This document shows, in pieces, positions 1 through 9,132 of a stretch of DNA of 64,000 nucleotides. A program made the translations under genes and the position numbers. The DNA is from Enterococcus quebecensis (GTDB taxonomy: Bacteria; Bacillota; Bacilli; Lactobacillales; Enterococcaceae). Position 1 is the stretch's first letter; each line of letters starts with the position of its first letter. The stretch lies in assembly GCF_001730365.1 (NCBI RefSeq), contig NZ_MIKB01000001.1, forward strand, positions 558,001 through 622,000, written 5' to 3'. The notes under the pieces are model-generated. The model ran no database searches. It was not told the DNA's origin and was given only the letters and a program-made list of their open reading frames with translations.

Positions 1-444
1 AAAGCTGCTTATGTATTCGGTACAGCTTCTATTGCTGCTACCGTTACAGAAGGTGGAAGTATTATTATGGCATCTGTTATGGCCGGCGGTATGGTTCCTC
101 CTCTAGCAATTTTCATTGCAACATTGATCTTTAAAAATAAATTTACTCAAGACCAAAAAGATGCTGGATTAACAAACTTAGTAATGGGCTTATCTTTCGT
201 TACAGAAGGTGCAATTCCTTTTGCAGCAGCCGATCCATTACGCGTAATTCCAAGTTTTGTCGTTGGTTCAGCATTAGCTGGCGGTTTGGTTGGAGGATTT
301 GGTATTCGCCTGTTAGCTCCTCATGGTGGCGTCTTCGTAGCTCTTTTATTAAGTCACCCACTTTTATACTTGGTGTTTATCGCAATTGGTGCCATCGTTT
401 CCGCAGTTATTCTAGGAATTGTCAAAAAAACAGTTCCAAAATAA
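1..444 (+). CDS. PTS fructose-type EIIC component, C-terminal part
   Basis: The gene enters from the left edge already in frame, so only the last 147 codons are present. It is the membrane (IIC) domain of a fructose-family phosphotransferase permease, which brings sugar across the membrane as it is phosphorylated. Visible family signatures are the GLSFVTEGAIPFAAADP stretch (about residues 66-82 of the visible part), followed by an APHGGV loop and hydrophobic membrane segments up to a Lys-rich tail. The downstream hairpin ends the transcript. Whether EIIA and EIIB domains are fused upstream cannot be seen. The fructose/mannitol-type family is fairly sure; the exact sugar is not. Confidence 0.85.
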   Translation, partial: KAAYVFGTASIAATVTEGGSIIMASVMAGGMVPPLAIFIATLIFKNKFTQDQKDAGLTNLVMGLSFVTEGAIPFAAADPLRVIPSFVVGSALAGGLVGGFGIRLLAPHGGVFVALLLSHPLLYLVFIAIGAIVSAVILGIVKKTVPK

Positions 445-460
445 ATCTTTAATAAATATA

Positions 461-507
461 AAACTCAAATGGAAGAACCTCATTATCTTTCCATTTGAGT
501 TTTTTTT
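461..507 (+). terminator. Rho-independent terminator of the PTS gene
   Basis: A 14-bp perfect stem (AAACTCAAATGGAA pairing with TTCCATTTGAGTTT) is followed by a run of T. It lies 17 bases after the PTS stop codon. Confidence 0.85.
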
Positions 508-662
508 CTATAAGAAATGAATATTTTATGATTATATTATTAGCATTTAAAAAAAATCTATATTAAAATTATACATAAGAAATGCGCATTCTTTACAAGT
601 AAAAAAAAAATTTTCGTTGGAAAAACAATTGTTTTTGAAAATATTCAGAAAGGATAACTATA

Positions 663-695
663 ATGTTGTTTCATTATAGCGTTTTTTTATTATGA
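663..695 (+). CDS. possible 10-codon leader ORF coupled to the SDR gene
   Basis: An ATG at 663 with an AAAGGA sequence about nine bases upstream opens a ten-codon frame (MLFHYSVFLL). Its TGA overlaps the ATG of the dehydrogenase as ATGA. The dehydrogenase itself has no good ribosome binding site directly in front, so translational coupling through this mini-ORF is plausible. This is inference from layout only; the peptide itself resembles nothing I know. Confidence 0.3.
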   Translation: MLFHYSVFLL

Positions 696-1441
696 ACAGA
701 TTATTAGGTAAAGTAATGTTAATCACAGAAAGCGCAAGTGCCATCGGTACTGCTACCGCTAAACTAGCTTCAAAGGAAGGTGCTATTGTTATTTGTGCTG
801 TTCGAAATCTAAATGACATCGCTCCTCTTATTTCGGAAATAACACAAATCGGCGGAACCATATCCGCATTTCAACACGACATTGGTTCCATCCATAGCTG
901 GCGAAAATTAGTTACTAGTACTATCAAAACATATGGAAAGATCGATGTATTAGTTAACAATGCAGGGATTTCTTCGCCTAAATTAATGTTAGATCTAACG
1001 ATTGAAGATTGGAACAAAATTCAAGAGATCGATTTAAATAGCTTTACTTATAGCTTAAAAGAAGTCATTCCATTTATGATAAACAACAATGGCGGATCGA
1101 TCATAAATGTCTCCTCTCTTGAAGGCTTAGTTGAGTTAACTGATGACAATCCCTATGGTGCAGTAAAAGATGTGATTCGCTCCCTGTCTCTTGATGCAGC
1201 CTTTGAATATGCTAAAAATAATATTCGAATAAACTCGATCTGCCCAGGTACTATTGAAACACCTATGATAGAGACTTCTTTTCCAAATATCAGACCTCAG
1301 TATAAAAAATCCGTTCAATTTCCTTATTTAGGAAAACCAAGAGATATCGCTAATAGCGTTATTTATTTAGCATGTGATGAAGCTAGCTTTATTACTGGCG
1401 CTAAAATGGTGATTGATGGGGATCGAGTGGCAATAGAATAG
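692..1441 (+). CDS. short-chain dehydrogenase/reductase family protein with atypical cofactor motif
   Basis: A 249-aa classical-length SDR. Seen: NNAG at about residue 89, the serine of INVSS at about 140, and the catalytic YGAVK (Tyr and Lys) at about 155-159, so the active-site triad is present. The N-terminal nucleotide-binding motif, normally TGxxxGIG, reads TESASAIG, so two of its three glycines are replaced. The protein may bind NAD(P) weakly or have an altered role. It is a single-gene unit: a terminator precedes it and a strong hairpin follows it. The substrate cannot be told from sequence. Family membership is sure; enzymatic activity is open. Confidence 0.85.
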   Translation: MNRLLGKVMLITESASAIGTATAKLASKEGAIVICAVRNLNDIAPLISEITQIGGTISAFQHDIGSIHSWRKLVTSTIKTYGKIDVLVNNAGISSPKLMLDLTIEDWNKIQEIDLNSFTYSLKEVIPFMINNNGGSIINVSSLEGLVELTDDNPYGAVKDVIRSLSLDAAFEYAKNNIRINSICPGTIETPMIETSFPNIRPQYKKSVQFPYLGKPRDIANSVIYLACDEASFITGAKMVIDGDRVAIE

Positions 1442-1480
1442 AGGAGGAAACAAAAGTAAAATCACTTTGTTTCCTCCTCT
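1440..1480. terminator. hairpin between convergent genes
   Basis: A 15-bp perfect inverted repeat (AGAGGAGGAAACAAA and its complement) with an 11-base loop lies directly after the SDR stop and before the stop of the convergent gene. It probably stops transcription from the left; the T-run is short. Confidence 0.7.
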
Positions 1481-1491
1481 ATTAAACTATT

Positions 1492-2823
1492 TTATTCACC
1501 GATATCATTCGTCTGATTAATCGTTTCTAAATAACTATGATCTAAAAATACGACGTGTAAATGATTCTTCGATTTCCTTAAGTCAAAACGTGTGGATAAT
1601 TCTTTTTGCTTCAAATTACTGATATTTACATCAAACAATTTATCCCATAAAGCATCTAAAGGAACTTCTTTTAGTGCTTCTTTTGGCAAATAAAAGCGTA
1701 AGACTGAAACAAAATCATCATATTTTTCATCCAAAACCTCAATTTCCAAAAACTGACGTATATAAAACTCATACGCTGAAAGACCACCATCAATAGCCCT
1801 CTCCGGATTTAAAATGCGATAATTCATCATTTTCCGACTCTTTTCATCAATCCAAGGAAAGTAAGCTTGAGCATTTAATATTCCTTTTGTACGATTTTCT
1901 ACATATTTATGACGGATATTATCATAACTTCTGGTAATAAAATATGTTGCATTCTTCTTTTCAACTGGCTGATAATAGTCATTTTGATATTGAACTGTTT
2001 GTGTCATATCTTCAGTAAAAGCATACTCAATATAGGGCGGACGCAACACCCCTGTTCCATTATTCCAAGCCAATTGATCATACCCCATCTGATCTCTAAA
2101 CAGACGTTGATATTTTTGATTGACGGAATGATCCCACTTGAAGGGATTATTGAATAACGTCACTTTGATTACTTCATTGTTCAATTCAGTTACTGTTTCT
2201 ACTTGCTGAACTTCTAAAAAAATTGGTTTAGGAATACGTTGAAAATACAAACTTGAATAGTACATTTTCCAACACGACGTCAAACACAACCCTTTAAAAT
2301 AAATATCATAGCCAGCCAATTGATTGCAGTCTATAATCACCGCTTTTTTACTATTATACTGCTTAGGTAGTTTACTGATTTCATCTGCTTGTTCAAAGCT
2401 TCTCTTCTCAATACATTCAACATTATTATACAAGTATTCATCTAAAGATCGAATATAACAATAAATACCATTTTTAATCATTTTAGTATCACAATAGTCT
2501 TCGATCATCATTTGGTAGGCCAAAAAAATAGCACCATCTAGAATCGTTCGTTCATGAAGATTCAATTTAGAAATATGAAGTTGAAACTCTCCACCTGAAC
2601 TGTTTACTTTGATCCATAGATTTTCTTCTTCTGTTAGTTGTTGAATTTGATGGGTTACTGTCCTTAAATCAAACTTTTGCATTTCTCCATCACCAAAAGT
2701 ATAACTTTCTGGTATTGTTACAATGCGCAAAAAACTTAACCAATCAAAAATATCTTGTTTCAACTCTTCTAAAGAAATATCAGCCTGTTGAGAGACCATA
2801 TATATTTTCTCTGTTTTTTTCAT
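1492..2823 (-). CDS. unrecognised 443-aa cytoplasmic protein
   Basis: I do not recognise this protein. It has no signal peptide and no convincing membrane segment when started at the ATG at 2823, which has AGGTGG five bases upstream. A longer frame back to 2877 adds a hydrophobic stretch without a ribosome binding site and is probably not translated. The sequence is rich in aromatic residues and acidic/basic pairs and looks globular. It stands alone, convergent with the SDR and upstream of the ureide genes on the same strand, with 194 bp between it and the next gene's stop. A link to ureide metabolism is not shown. Confidence 0.7.
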   Translation of the reverse strand: MKKTEKIYMVSQQADISLEELKQDIFDWLSFLRIVTIPESYTFGDGEMQKFDLRTVTHQIQQLTEEENLWIKVNSSGGEFQLHISKLNLHERTILDGAIFLAYQMMIEDYCDTKMIKNGIYCYIRSLDEYLYNNVECIEKRSFEQADEISKLPKQYNSKKAVIIDCNQLAGYDIYFKGLCLTSCWKMYYSSLYFQRIPKPIFLEVQQVETVTELNNEVIKVTLFNNPFKWDHSVNQKYQRLFRDQMGYDQLAWNNGTGVLRPPYIEYAFTEDMTQTVQYQNDYYQPVEKKNATYFITRSYDNIRHKYVENRTKGILNAQAYFPWIDEKSRKMMNYRILNPERAIDGGLSAYEFYIRQFLEIEVLDEKYDDFVSVLRFYLPKEALKEVPLDALWDKLFDVNISNLKQKELSTRFDLRKSKNHLHVVFLDHSYLETINQTNDIGE

Positions 2824-3017
2824 TTGCCCCACCTCACTCCTTAAGATAAGTATAACGAAAAAAAAGATAGACTTCATCTAATATACTTCCAGAATCGTAA
2901 AAGTTCGATAGTTCATCAAGTAAACAAGTTATTTCGATATGAATAAAGAAAAAAACACCTTATTTCTTTCAATTTAAAAAAATTTAAAAGAAGTAAAATG
3001 TTTTTTTATCTACAATA

Positions 3018-4262
3018 TTACTGTTTCGTATTGTCTGTCTTCCAAGCAACTCGATTAATCAAATAAAACAATAAGGTACCAATCCCTATAATTAAAATTG
3101 CTAAATAAAACGCATAAATTTTTGATCCCGTAATATCAGAAATTTTCCCAGTAACCGATGGAACAATCACAGAAGCTGACATCCCAAAAAAATTAAATAC
3201 CCCATACATCGTTGCAATACTTCCTTTGGGTGCTGATTCACCTAACCAAGAAATGATAATCGGCTCAACCGCTAATTTCCCAAAAAATCCATATGCCATA
3301 ATACCGATAACCAAAATCGTTTGGTTTGTTGTCGTTACAGTTAAAAACAATACACTCGCTGCTAATAGTTCAAGAAAAATAATCAACTGAACTTTTTTGA
3401 GAGGTATCCCATCAGCAATCCTACTAAAAATAAGCGCACCTGGTATCGCAGTAAAAAAGACCAATGATGATGCCAAGCCTACTGAAGTTCCTGAAAAACC
3501 TTTCTCTGTTTCTAAAAAATTAGGTAACCATGTATCAATCAAATAATAGGTGTACAATGTTGAGAAATAAAGAATATAGGCTGAAATCATTCGAGGCTGG
3601 AACAATGCTTTGACTGAGATGTGTTTTTTCTCTTCTGGATCCATATGACTAATTATTGTTTTTTTAGGTTTTTCTAATCGAATATAGCGTAAAAACATGA
3701 CAATCGCTAAAAGAATCCATGCAATCGTTGCAAAAATTAAGGTCTGCCATGGCAAGATTCCTGTACCAACCAGATAACTAGATGAAATCAAACCTAAACC
3801 ACTGCCGATTGCTGTTCCACTATTAACAACAGCTGTTGCTAAGCTTCTTTTAGATACTGGTACATATTCTGCAGTCAGTGAATAGGCAACCCCATAATAA
3901 GTCCCACAACCTAATCCTGCTAAAACACTTCCTATAAAAACAATCCCAATATTTTGCGCCAGACCAACAACCAACGCTCCCAAACCAAATAATAAAAAAC
4001 CAGGAATCAAAATTTGTTTTTTTCCTAACTTATCTACCAAAAGACCTGAAGGTATTTGCATACACACATACCCTAAAAAGTAAAAACTGGAAATGTGACC
4101 TAACTGAGCATCACTTGCACCACCAAAATATTCACTAATAATCGGATAAATAGGGGTCAAGATCGTTCGATATATCCAAATTACGATCCAGCCAATTGTT
4201 AGTATATAAATAATTTGTTTCCAGTAAGGAACGACTTTATTTTTTCCTTTGCTTTCATTCAT
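3018..4262 (-). CDS. MFS transporter, ureide-cluster paralogue 1
   Basis: A 414-aa major facilitator protein with about 12 membrane segments. Seen: the MFS signature GLLVDKLGKK between helices 2 and 3, and a charged central cytoplasmic loop. It is clearly paralogous to the carrier at 7645-8919: they share WLPNFL, the EPIIISWLGE block and the GVFNFFGM block. The start has GGAGA eight bases upstream. It is the last gene of the allB-containing set, 165 bp after allantoinase. It probably moves an anionic ureide intermediate or end product such as allantoate or oxamate; that is inferred from context, and direction is unknown. Confidence 0.85.
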   Translation of the reverse strand: MNESKGKNKVVPYWKQIIYILTIGWIVIWIYRTILTPIYPIISEYFGGASDAQLGHISSFYFLGYVCMQIPSGLLVDKLGKKQILIPGFLLFGLGALVVGLAQNIGIVFIGSVLAGLGCGTYYGVAYSLTAEYVPVSKRSLATAVVNSGTAIGSGLGLISSSYLVGTGILPWQTLIFATIAWILLAIVMFLRYIRLEKPKKTIISHMDPEEKKHISVKALFQPRMISAYILYFSTLYTYYLIDTWLPNFLETEKGFSGTSVGLASSLVFFTAIPGALIFSRIADGIPLKKVQLIIFLELLAASVLFLTVTTTNQTILVIGIMAYGFFGKLAVEPIIISWLGESAPKGSIATMYGVFNFFGMSASVIVPSVTGKISDITGSKIYAFYLAILIIGIGTLLFYLINRVAWKTDNTKQ

Positions 4263-4427
4263 ATTTGACGTTCTCCTTTATAAAATCAAATCAACTAAAT
4301 GACCCTCTACATTTAATTTCTTCCGAGAATAACGCAAGAATCTGCTGAATAAAAAAAGAAGAACAACCAGACAACAAAAATAGATATTTTCATGTCCGAT
4401 TGTTCCTTCAATTCTTTATTAACTTGT

Positions 4428-5795
4428 TTATTTCTTGATAAATGCGCCAACGAAATCTGTTGAAACGCCCTCTTCTTGATTATAAATTACATGACCTCTT
4501 AAAATTGTCTGTACCACTTGAGCACCAATCTCTCGGCCAATGTATGGACTAATTTTATTACGATATTCCAAATCTTCTGCTTTTAATGTGTACGGTGCAT
4601 TCGGTTTAATCAAAACGAAGTCAGCATCTTTTCCAATACTAATACGTCCTTTTTGATCTAAGTCATAACGATCTGCCGGATTTGCAGCGATAATATCGGC
4701 AAAATTTTTCAACGACAGCCCTCTTTTTTGAACACCTTCATCAAAAAGAACATCAACGTTATTTTGAACACCAGAAATTCCACCCCACGCTTCAAAAGCG
4801 TTGGTTTTGTCTTTTAAATCAGGCGTACATGGCGAATGATCCGATGTCACAAAATCAATTTCACCCGATAAGACTTTTTCCCACATGCCATTTTGATTTT
4901 CTTTGTCACGAATTGGTGGGGAACATTTAACAACAGGTCCAATTGCATCCAATTCATCCGTGTCAAAGTAAAGATAATGAGTACATGTCTCACATGTAAC
5001 ATCAACACCTTCTTCTCTTGCTTTAGTTACTTCTTCTACACCTTCTGGACAGGCAATATGACAAATATGGATGCGACAACCGGTTTCTTTAGCAAACAAG
5101 ATTGCTCTACGAATTGGTTCTACTTCAGTAAAAACTGGACGGCTTGCAACATAGGCTTTCAATGTTGTTTCACCATTTTTGTAAGCAATTTCTCCTAATT
5201 TATCTGTAATTGCTGCATTTTCTGCGTGAATTGCCAAAACCTTACCTGTTTTAGCAACTTGTTTCATTCCTTCATAAAGAGAATAATCATCTACATTCAT
5301 AAAATCGCCATCAATGCTGCGGTCACCACAGGTTGCCATAAAGCACTTGTACGCGGCTACTCCACCATCATTTAGCTCTTGAATCCCACCATTCAGATTA
5401 AACGGTACTAAGCCGCCAAATGAAGCAACATCTGATTTAAGTTTCCCTTGACCAGCATGATATTTTATTTCTAATGATTCACCATCAACGGTTGCTGGAA
5501 CTTGGTTTAAAGGCATCTCCATAAATGATGTCACTCCACCTTTAGCACAAGAGGCCGTTCCAGTGATATATCCTTCCCATTGATCGCGGTAACCTCCGCC
5601 TGGATCAGTAATATGGACATGGGCATCTACCATACCGGGACTGACAACTAAACCGCTAGCATCAATTACTTTTTCTGCATTCCCTAAGTCATTGCCAATC
5701 GCTGTAATCAAACCATCTTTCACAGCAACATCGGTTTTAACCTCTCCTGACTCTAGAATAACTAAACCATTTTTGATCACTAAATCATAACTCAT
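4428..5795 (-). CDS. allB: allantoinase
   Basis: A 455-aa cyclic amidohydrolase that opens the hydantoin ring of allantoin to give allantoate. Seen: the metal-binding DAHVH motif near residue 60, the lysine of AYKCFMATC (the usual carboxylated bridging lysine) near 150, further metal-binding histidines in AIHAEN and HICHIACP, and the catalytic aspartate in TSDHSPC near 315. Length and layout match allantoinases. The start is set by AGGAGG seven bases upstream. It follows the allantoin permease gene on the same strand after a 222-bp gap. Dihydropyrimidinase is the main alternative, but the surrounding all genes make allantoinase the far better call. Confidence 0.95.
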   Translation of the reverse strand: MSYDLVIKNGLVILESGEVKTDVAVKDGLITAIGNDLGNAEKVIDASGLVVSPGMVDAHVHITDPGGGYRDQWEGYITGTASCAKGGVTSFMEMPLNQVPATVDGESLEIKYHAGQGKLKSDVASFGGLVPFNLNGGIQELNDGGVAAYKCFMATCGDRSIDGDFMNVDDYSLYEGMKQVAKTGKVLAIHAENAAITDKLGEIAYKNGETTLKAYVASRPVFTEVEPIRRAILFAKETGCRIHICHIACPEGVEEVTKAREEGVDVTCETCTHYLYFDTDELDAIGPVVKCSPPIRDKENQNGMWEKVLSGEIDFVTSDHSPCTPDLKDKTNAFEAWGGISGVQNNVDVLFDEGVQKRGLSLKNFADIIAANPADRYDLDQKGRISIGKDADFVLIKPNAPYTLKAEDLEYRNKISPYIGREIGAQVVQTILRGHVIYNQEEGVSTDFVGAFIKK

Positions 5796-5865
5796 TCTCT
5801 CTCCTCCTAAATTTAAAAGCTTAACAGACTCATCTCAAAGTCTTTTTTCAAAGAGACTAGCCTGC

Positions 5866-5965
5866 GCAGCTAAATTAATCTACATAACAACGTTCTTCTT
5901 TGCTTCACTTTATACTTTTCAGCATCAACTCATAGTTTCGTTGCGTTTCTTAGCATAGTTCAAAT
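5866..5965. repeat. degenerate intergenic repeat, copy A
   Basis: About 100 bp in the 222-bp gap between allP and allB resemble positions 18750-18850 in the gap between the two allD genes. Shared blocks in the same order include AGCTA, ATAACAAC, GCTTCAC, CATCAAC, and GTTTCTT followed by GCAT and TTCAAA. Identity is roughly two thirds by eye. I see no ORF in the gap. Confidence 0.4.
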
Positions 5966-6017
5966 TAAAAGTGTATGGAAGTATCCAGTCCAAACTTTAG
6001 CTCGCTCATAAACCTAA

Positions 6018-7478
6018 TTATTTTTTATCTAAAAATCTGGTTAACACTAAATATAAACCAAAGGCTGATACAAAACCAGCAATCCACGAAATATCTGAAA
6101 TCACTTTTAAAGCAGGGATAAAATTACCACTTAAACAGATGACTAATGCCACAATAGTCGCAACATATGCCGGCTTATTCAGCCCTTTATAAATATTATG
6201 ACTATTATCTGCCTGTTGATCCATGTATAACTGGTTCAAGTCAATCTTCTGTTTCTGAACAAAATAGTAATTTGCAATCATCGTTCCAGCGACTGGTCCT
6301 AATACCGCACCAATCGTATTCAAGAAAATAAAAATACTAGCCGCATTCTCCATTAATTTCCATGGCATGATAAGAAAACTAATAACACTGGCAATCAAAA
6401 CACCTTTTTTATAGTCAATCTTTTTAGGAAATAATGCGCACAACTGATAAGCAGCCGGAATAATATTCCCCGTTGCATTGGTTGAAACTGTAGTTAATAA
6501 GAACACTAGCATTGCAACAATAATTGCAAATGAATTATCCCAACGATCAACAATGTTTAGAATATTCCATTCTTGAATGCCATAACGAATCGAACCACCA
6601 ATTAAAATCACTACACTTGAAAAAGCAAAAATACCGTAACCAACTAAAAAGCTAGCCGTTTGACCAATCGTTTGATCTTTCGTTGATTTTGCATTTTGAG
6701 TAAAGTCCGAAACACTTGCTCCAGGAGCTGCCCAGACCGCTAAAACCGAATTAATAATCATTAAATAAACAAATACTGGTGAAATATTATGTGCTGCACC
6801 TGAAACATCATAAGATAAAATCGGTCCCAATCCACCAGCTGCACCAATCGCCCAAATTGCCATACCACCAAAAACAATATAAATCAGCGGACTTAGAATG
6901 GCTGTGAACTTATTGAGAATATTCCCTCCACCAAGGCCAATCAGCATATTTACTACCCAAAAAAGAGTAAAGGCAAGCAAACCTGGAATAGAAATCCCAA
7001 AAATCATCGTATCCCCACCAAGATTTAAAAAGCCAGGCCATATTTTACCAATCAAAATCAATAATGCTAACGACCCAGTATAATTTTGTAATCCAAACCA
7101 AGCAATTGCAGCAACACATCCTCTAAGAAATCCTGGTAGTTTTGCACCAATATCTCCATAAGTTGAACGTAAATGAATAGCAAAGGGAATACCGTACTTT
7201 GATCCCGCCCGACCATTAAACGTCATAAACAACGCAACTGCCAATGCACTTATTATCAGAGCTAACATGATATTGATTGGAGACAGACCTAAAAATAAAA
7301 ATCCTCCGACAGCTGTGTAATTGGGAATATTATGTACTGAACCCATCCACAGCGTAAAATAATTCAATTTCCCCATCATTCTTTTTGATAATGGCTTTGG
7401 AAGAAGATCTTCATTATAGCCACGCTCTCGATAACATTGAAGTTCTTCATCCGTGATTTGATAATCTTGGTTTTCCAT
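6018..7478 (-). CDS. allP: allantoin permease, NCS1 family
   Basis: A 486-aa integral membrane protein of the nucleobase:cation symporter-1 family, which imports allantoin. Seen: the N-terminal NYFTLWMGSVHNIPNYTA block near residue 39, the IAWFGLQ motif in helix 3, and about 12 hydrophobic segments. The start has GGAGG close upstream. The gene lies directly upstream of allantoinase on the same strand, the usual pairing of uptake and first enzyme. A cre-like site overlaps its ribosome binding site region. Related NCS1 carriers take up uracil, cytosine or hydantoin, so the substrate rests on context. Confidence 0.92.
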   Translation of the reverse strand: MENQDYQITDEELQCYRERGYNEDLLPKPLSKRMMGKLNYFTLWMGSVHNIPNYTAVGGFLFLGLSPINIMLALIISALAVALFMTFNGRAGSKYGIPFAIHLRSTYGDIGAKLPGFLRGCVAAIAWFGLQNYTGSLALLILIGKIWPGFLNLGGDTMIFGISIPGLLAFTLFWVVNMLIGLGGGNILNKFTAILSPLIYIVFGGMAIWAIGAAGGLGPILSYDVSGAAHNISPVFVYLMIINSVLAVWAAPGASVSDFTQNAKSTKDQTIGQTASFLVGYGIFAFSSVVILIGGSIRYGIQEWNILNIVDRWDNSFAIIVAMLVFLLTTVSTNATGNIIPAAYQLCALFPKKIDYKKGVLIASVISFLIMPWKLMENAASIFIFLNTIGAVLGPVAGTMIANYYFVQKQKIDLNQLYMDQQADNSHNIYKGLNKPAYVATIVALVICLSGNFIPALKVISDISWIAGFVSAFGLYLVLTRFLDKK

Positions 7479-7489
7479 AAGTTCGCCTC

Positions 7490-7505
7490 CTTTAAGCGCT
7501 TACAA
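7490..7505 (-). promoter_or_regulatory. cre-like site at the allP start
   Basis: On the minus strand the site reads TTGTAAGCGCTTAAAG, which fits WTGNAARCGNWWWCAW except near its right end. It overlaps the sequence just upstream of the allP ribosome binding site, a position where CcpA could block transcription. It is one of three cre-like sites in the ureide regulon. Confidence 0.5.
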
Positions 7506-7564
7506 GCACTAAGATTCCAAATAAGAATCTTTTTATTTACTGCTATTTCTAAAATAAAACAAAT

Positions 7565-7619
7565 ATGATGTGTTTAGTTTCTGTCCACTATATTTAGTTT
7601 CAGAAGCCAAACACATCAT
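7565..7619 (-). terminator. terminator-like hairpin after the second MFS gene
   Basis: ATGATGTGTTT at 7565-7575 pairs with AAACACATCAT at 7609-7619, and the pairing continues imperfectly inward. On the minus strand it is followed by a T-rich stretch. It separates the MFS gene from allP, which then needs its own promoter. Confidence 0.6.
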
Positions 7620-7644
7620 TATTTACTTCTCAGCTACTTAAAAA

Positions 7645-8919
7645 TTATTCAGCAGCTTTCTTTTTTTTCAAATTTGCAAGCAAGAACAACGCTGTTCCTA
7701 CTACTAATAAAATTACTGAAATGTAAAAGCCCATTTCTTTTGAACCAGTGGCGTCAGAAATTGACCCTGTTAATGTTGGTGCGATAACTGAAGACATCAT
7801 TCCAAAGAAGTTAAATACGCCAAGTGTTGTTCCAATACCAACTTTAGGTGCATTTTCACCAAGCCATGAAATAATAATAGGTTCTACAGCTAGTTTACCT
7901 AAGAAACCATATAAAATCAAACCAATTAATAAAATAGTTGAATTTGTTGCTTGAACAGTTAACAGTAACATTACAGCTGCTAAGAATTCTAAAATCACGA
8001 TAAACTGTACTTTTTTGTGCATAAATTTATCTGCTAAACGACTAAAGAATAATGCCCCTGGAATTGATGCAAATGCCACTAGAGAAGCGGAGAACCCAAT
8101 AGCTGCTCCCTCAAACCCTCTTTCAGTTCCAAGGAAGTTAGGCAACCAAGTAACTGTCATGTAGTACGCATAACAAGTAGCAAAGTATAAAATATAAGCA
8201 AATAACATTTTTGGTGCAAATAATTTTTTCACTGAAACATGTTCTTTTTCTACAACAGGCTCCTCATTTTTTGCAGCTTCAGCTGCTTCTTCAGCTTCTG
8301 ATTGTGCTAAAAATTCAGCATCCTCTTTATTATTACGAATAATTGCAGTAAACGCTACTAACATCACAACGATCAATGCTACTGAAATATACATCATTGT
8401 TTGCCATGGGAATTGTAGTTGGACAACTAAGAAACTAGATAAAATCAAACCTAATCCTGATCCAACTGCTGACCCACTATTTACGATAGCAGTAGAAAAA
8501 CTTCTTTTTTCTTGCGGAATGTTTTGAGATGTTAGTGAATACGCTGAACCATAGAAAGATCCACACCCTAAACCTGCTAAAACACTACCAAAATAAATCA
8601 TTGAAATGCTTGTTGCTTGAGAAATTAAGAAAGCAGCAATCCCAAAAACAATGAATCCTGGAATCAATACTTTTTTCTTTCCAATCTTATCAACTAGAAA
8701 TCCTGCTGGGATCTGCATCGCAACATAGCCAAAGAAATAACAAGTAGAAATAAATCCTAACGCCGTATCAGAGATATTTCCACCTAGTGACTCATTAATT
8801 TGCGGATAGGCAGGTGAAAGAGCTGAACGATACACCCAGATTGTTACCCAACCAGCACATAATAAAATGACAATTTTTTTCCAATAATCCATTCCTGAAC
8901 TCTTAACTTTTGCATCCAT
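7645..8919 (-). CDS. MFS transporter, ureide-cluster paralogue 2
   Basis: A 424-aa major facilitator with about 12 membrane segments. Seen: GFLVDKIGKK between helices 2 and 3, the EPIIISWLGE block, and a long acidic Ala/Glu-rich central loop at about residues 200-230 that paralogue 1 lacks. The start is preceded by a clear GGAGG. Upstream lie a cre-like site and several TTTGTG motifs. The gene sits between pucG and allP, so it is probably co-regulated with allantoin use. Candidate cargoes are allantoate, ureidoglycolate, oxalurate or oxamate; sequence alone does not choose among them. Confidence 0.85.
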   Translation of the reverse strand: MDAKVKSSGMDYWKKIVILLCAGWVTIWVYRSALSPAYPQINESLGGNISDTALGFISTCYFFGYVAMQIPAGFLVDKIGKKKVLIPGFIVFGIAAFLISQATSISMIYFGSVLAGLGCGSFYGSAYSLTSQNIPQEKRSFSTAIVNSGSAVGSGLGLILSSFLVVQLQFPWQTMMYISVALIVVMLVAFTAIIRNNKEDAEFLAQSEAEEAAEAAKNEEPVVEKEHVSVKKLFAPKMLFAYILYFATCYAYYMTVTWLPNFLGTERGFEGAAIGFSASLVAFASIPGALFFSRLADKFMHKKVQFIVILEFLAAVMLLLTVQATNSTILLIGLILYGFLGKLAVEPIIISWLGENAPKVGIGTTLGVFNFFGMMSSVIAPTLTGSISDATGSKEMGFYISVILLVVGTALFLLANLKKKKAAE

Positions 8920-8967
8920 GTTTTTTCCTCCAAATGTTATTTTTTACATGAAAAAACGTAAGAAAGG

Positions 8968-9116
8968 TTTGTGCAATTTACGTTCTACCCATATACTCAA
9001 ACAACTTCTTTATTCGCCTTAATTGTAAGCGTTAGCAAACTTTCACGCATCATTATTTTTCACAAACTTGTCAAAACGTTTGTGCAAAACGAACAATCAC
9101 TGTTCTTTCACACAAA
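8968..9116. promoter_or_regulatory. cluster of TTTGTG motifs and a cre-like site upstream of the MFS gene
   Basis: Between pucG and the MFS gene, the sequence TTTGTGCAA occurs at 8968 and 9079, and inverted CACAAA copies occur at 9061 and 9111. CACAAAC at 9061 and GTTTGTG at 9078 form a perfect 7-bp inverted repeat with a 10-base spacer. A cre-like sequence (TTGTAAGCGTTAGCAA, one mismatch to consensus) lies at 9023-9038. The same TTTGTG motif recurs before pucG (10433-10444, minus strand) and before allC (22080-22091), which fits a shared operator, possibly for the PucR protein. Confidence 0.45.
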
Positions 9117-9132
9117 CATTTTGAATGTAAAA

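Noticed and set aside
4893-5198. Antisense ORFs over allB, clpE, tig and others
   Set aside because: They mirror strong genes on the other strand, have no ribosome binding sites, and show shadow-type composition rich in Phe, Cys and Ser.
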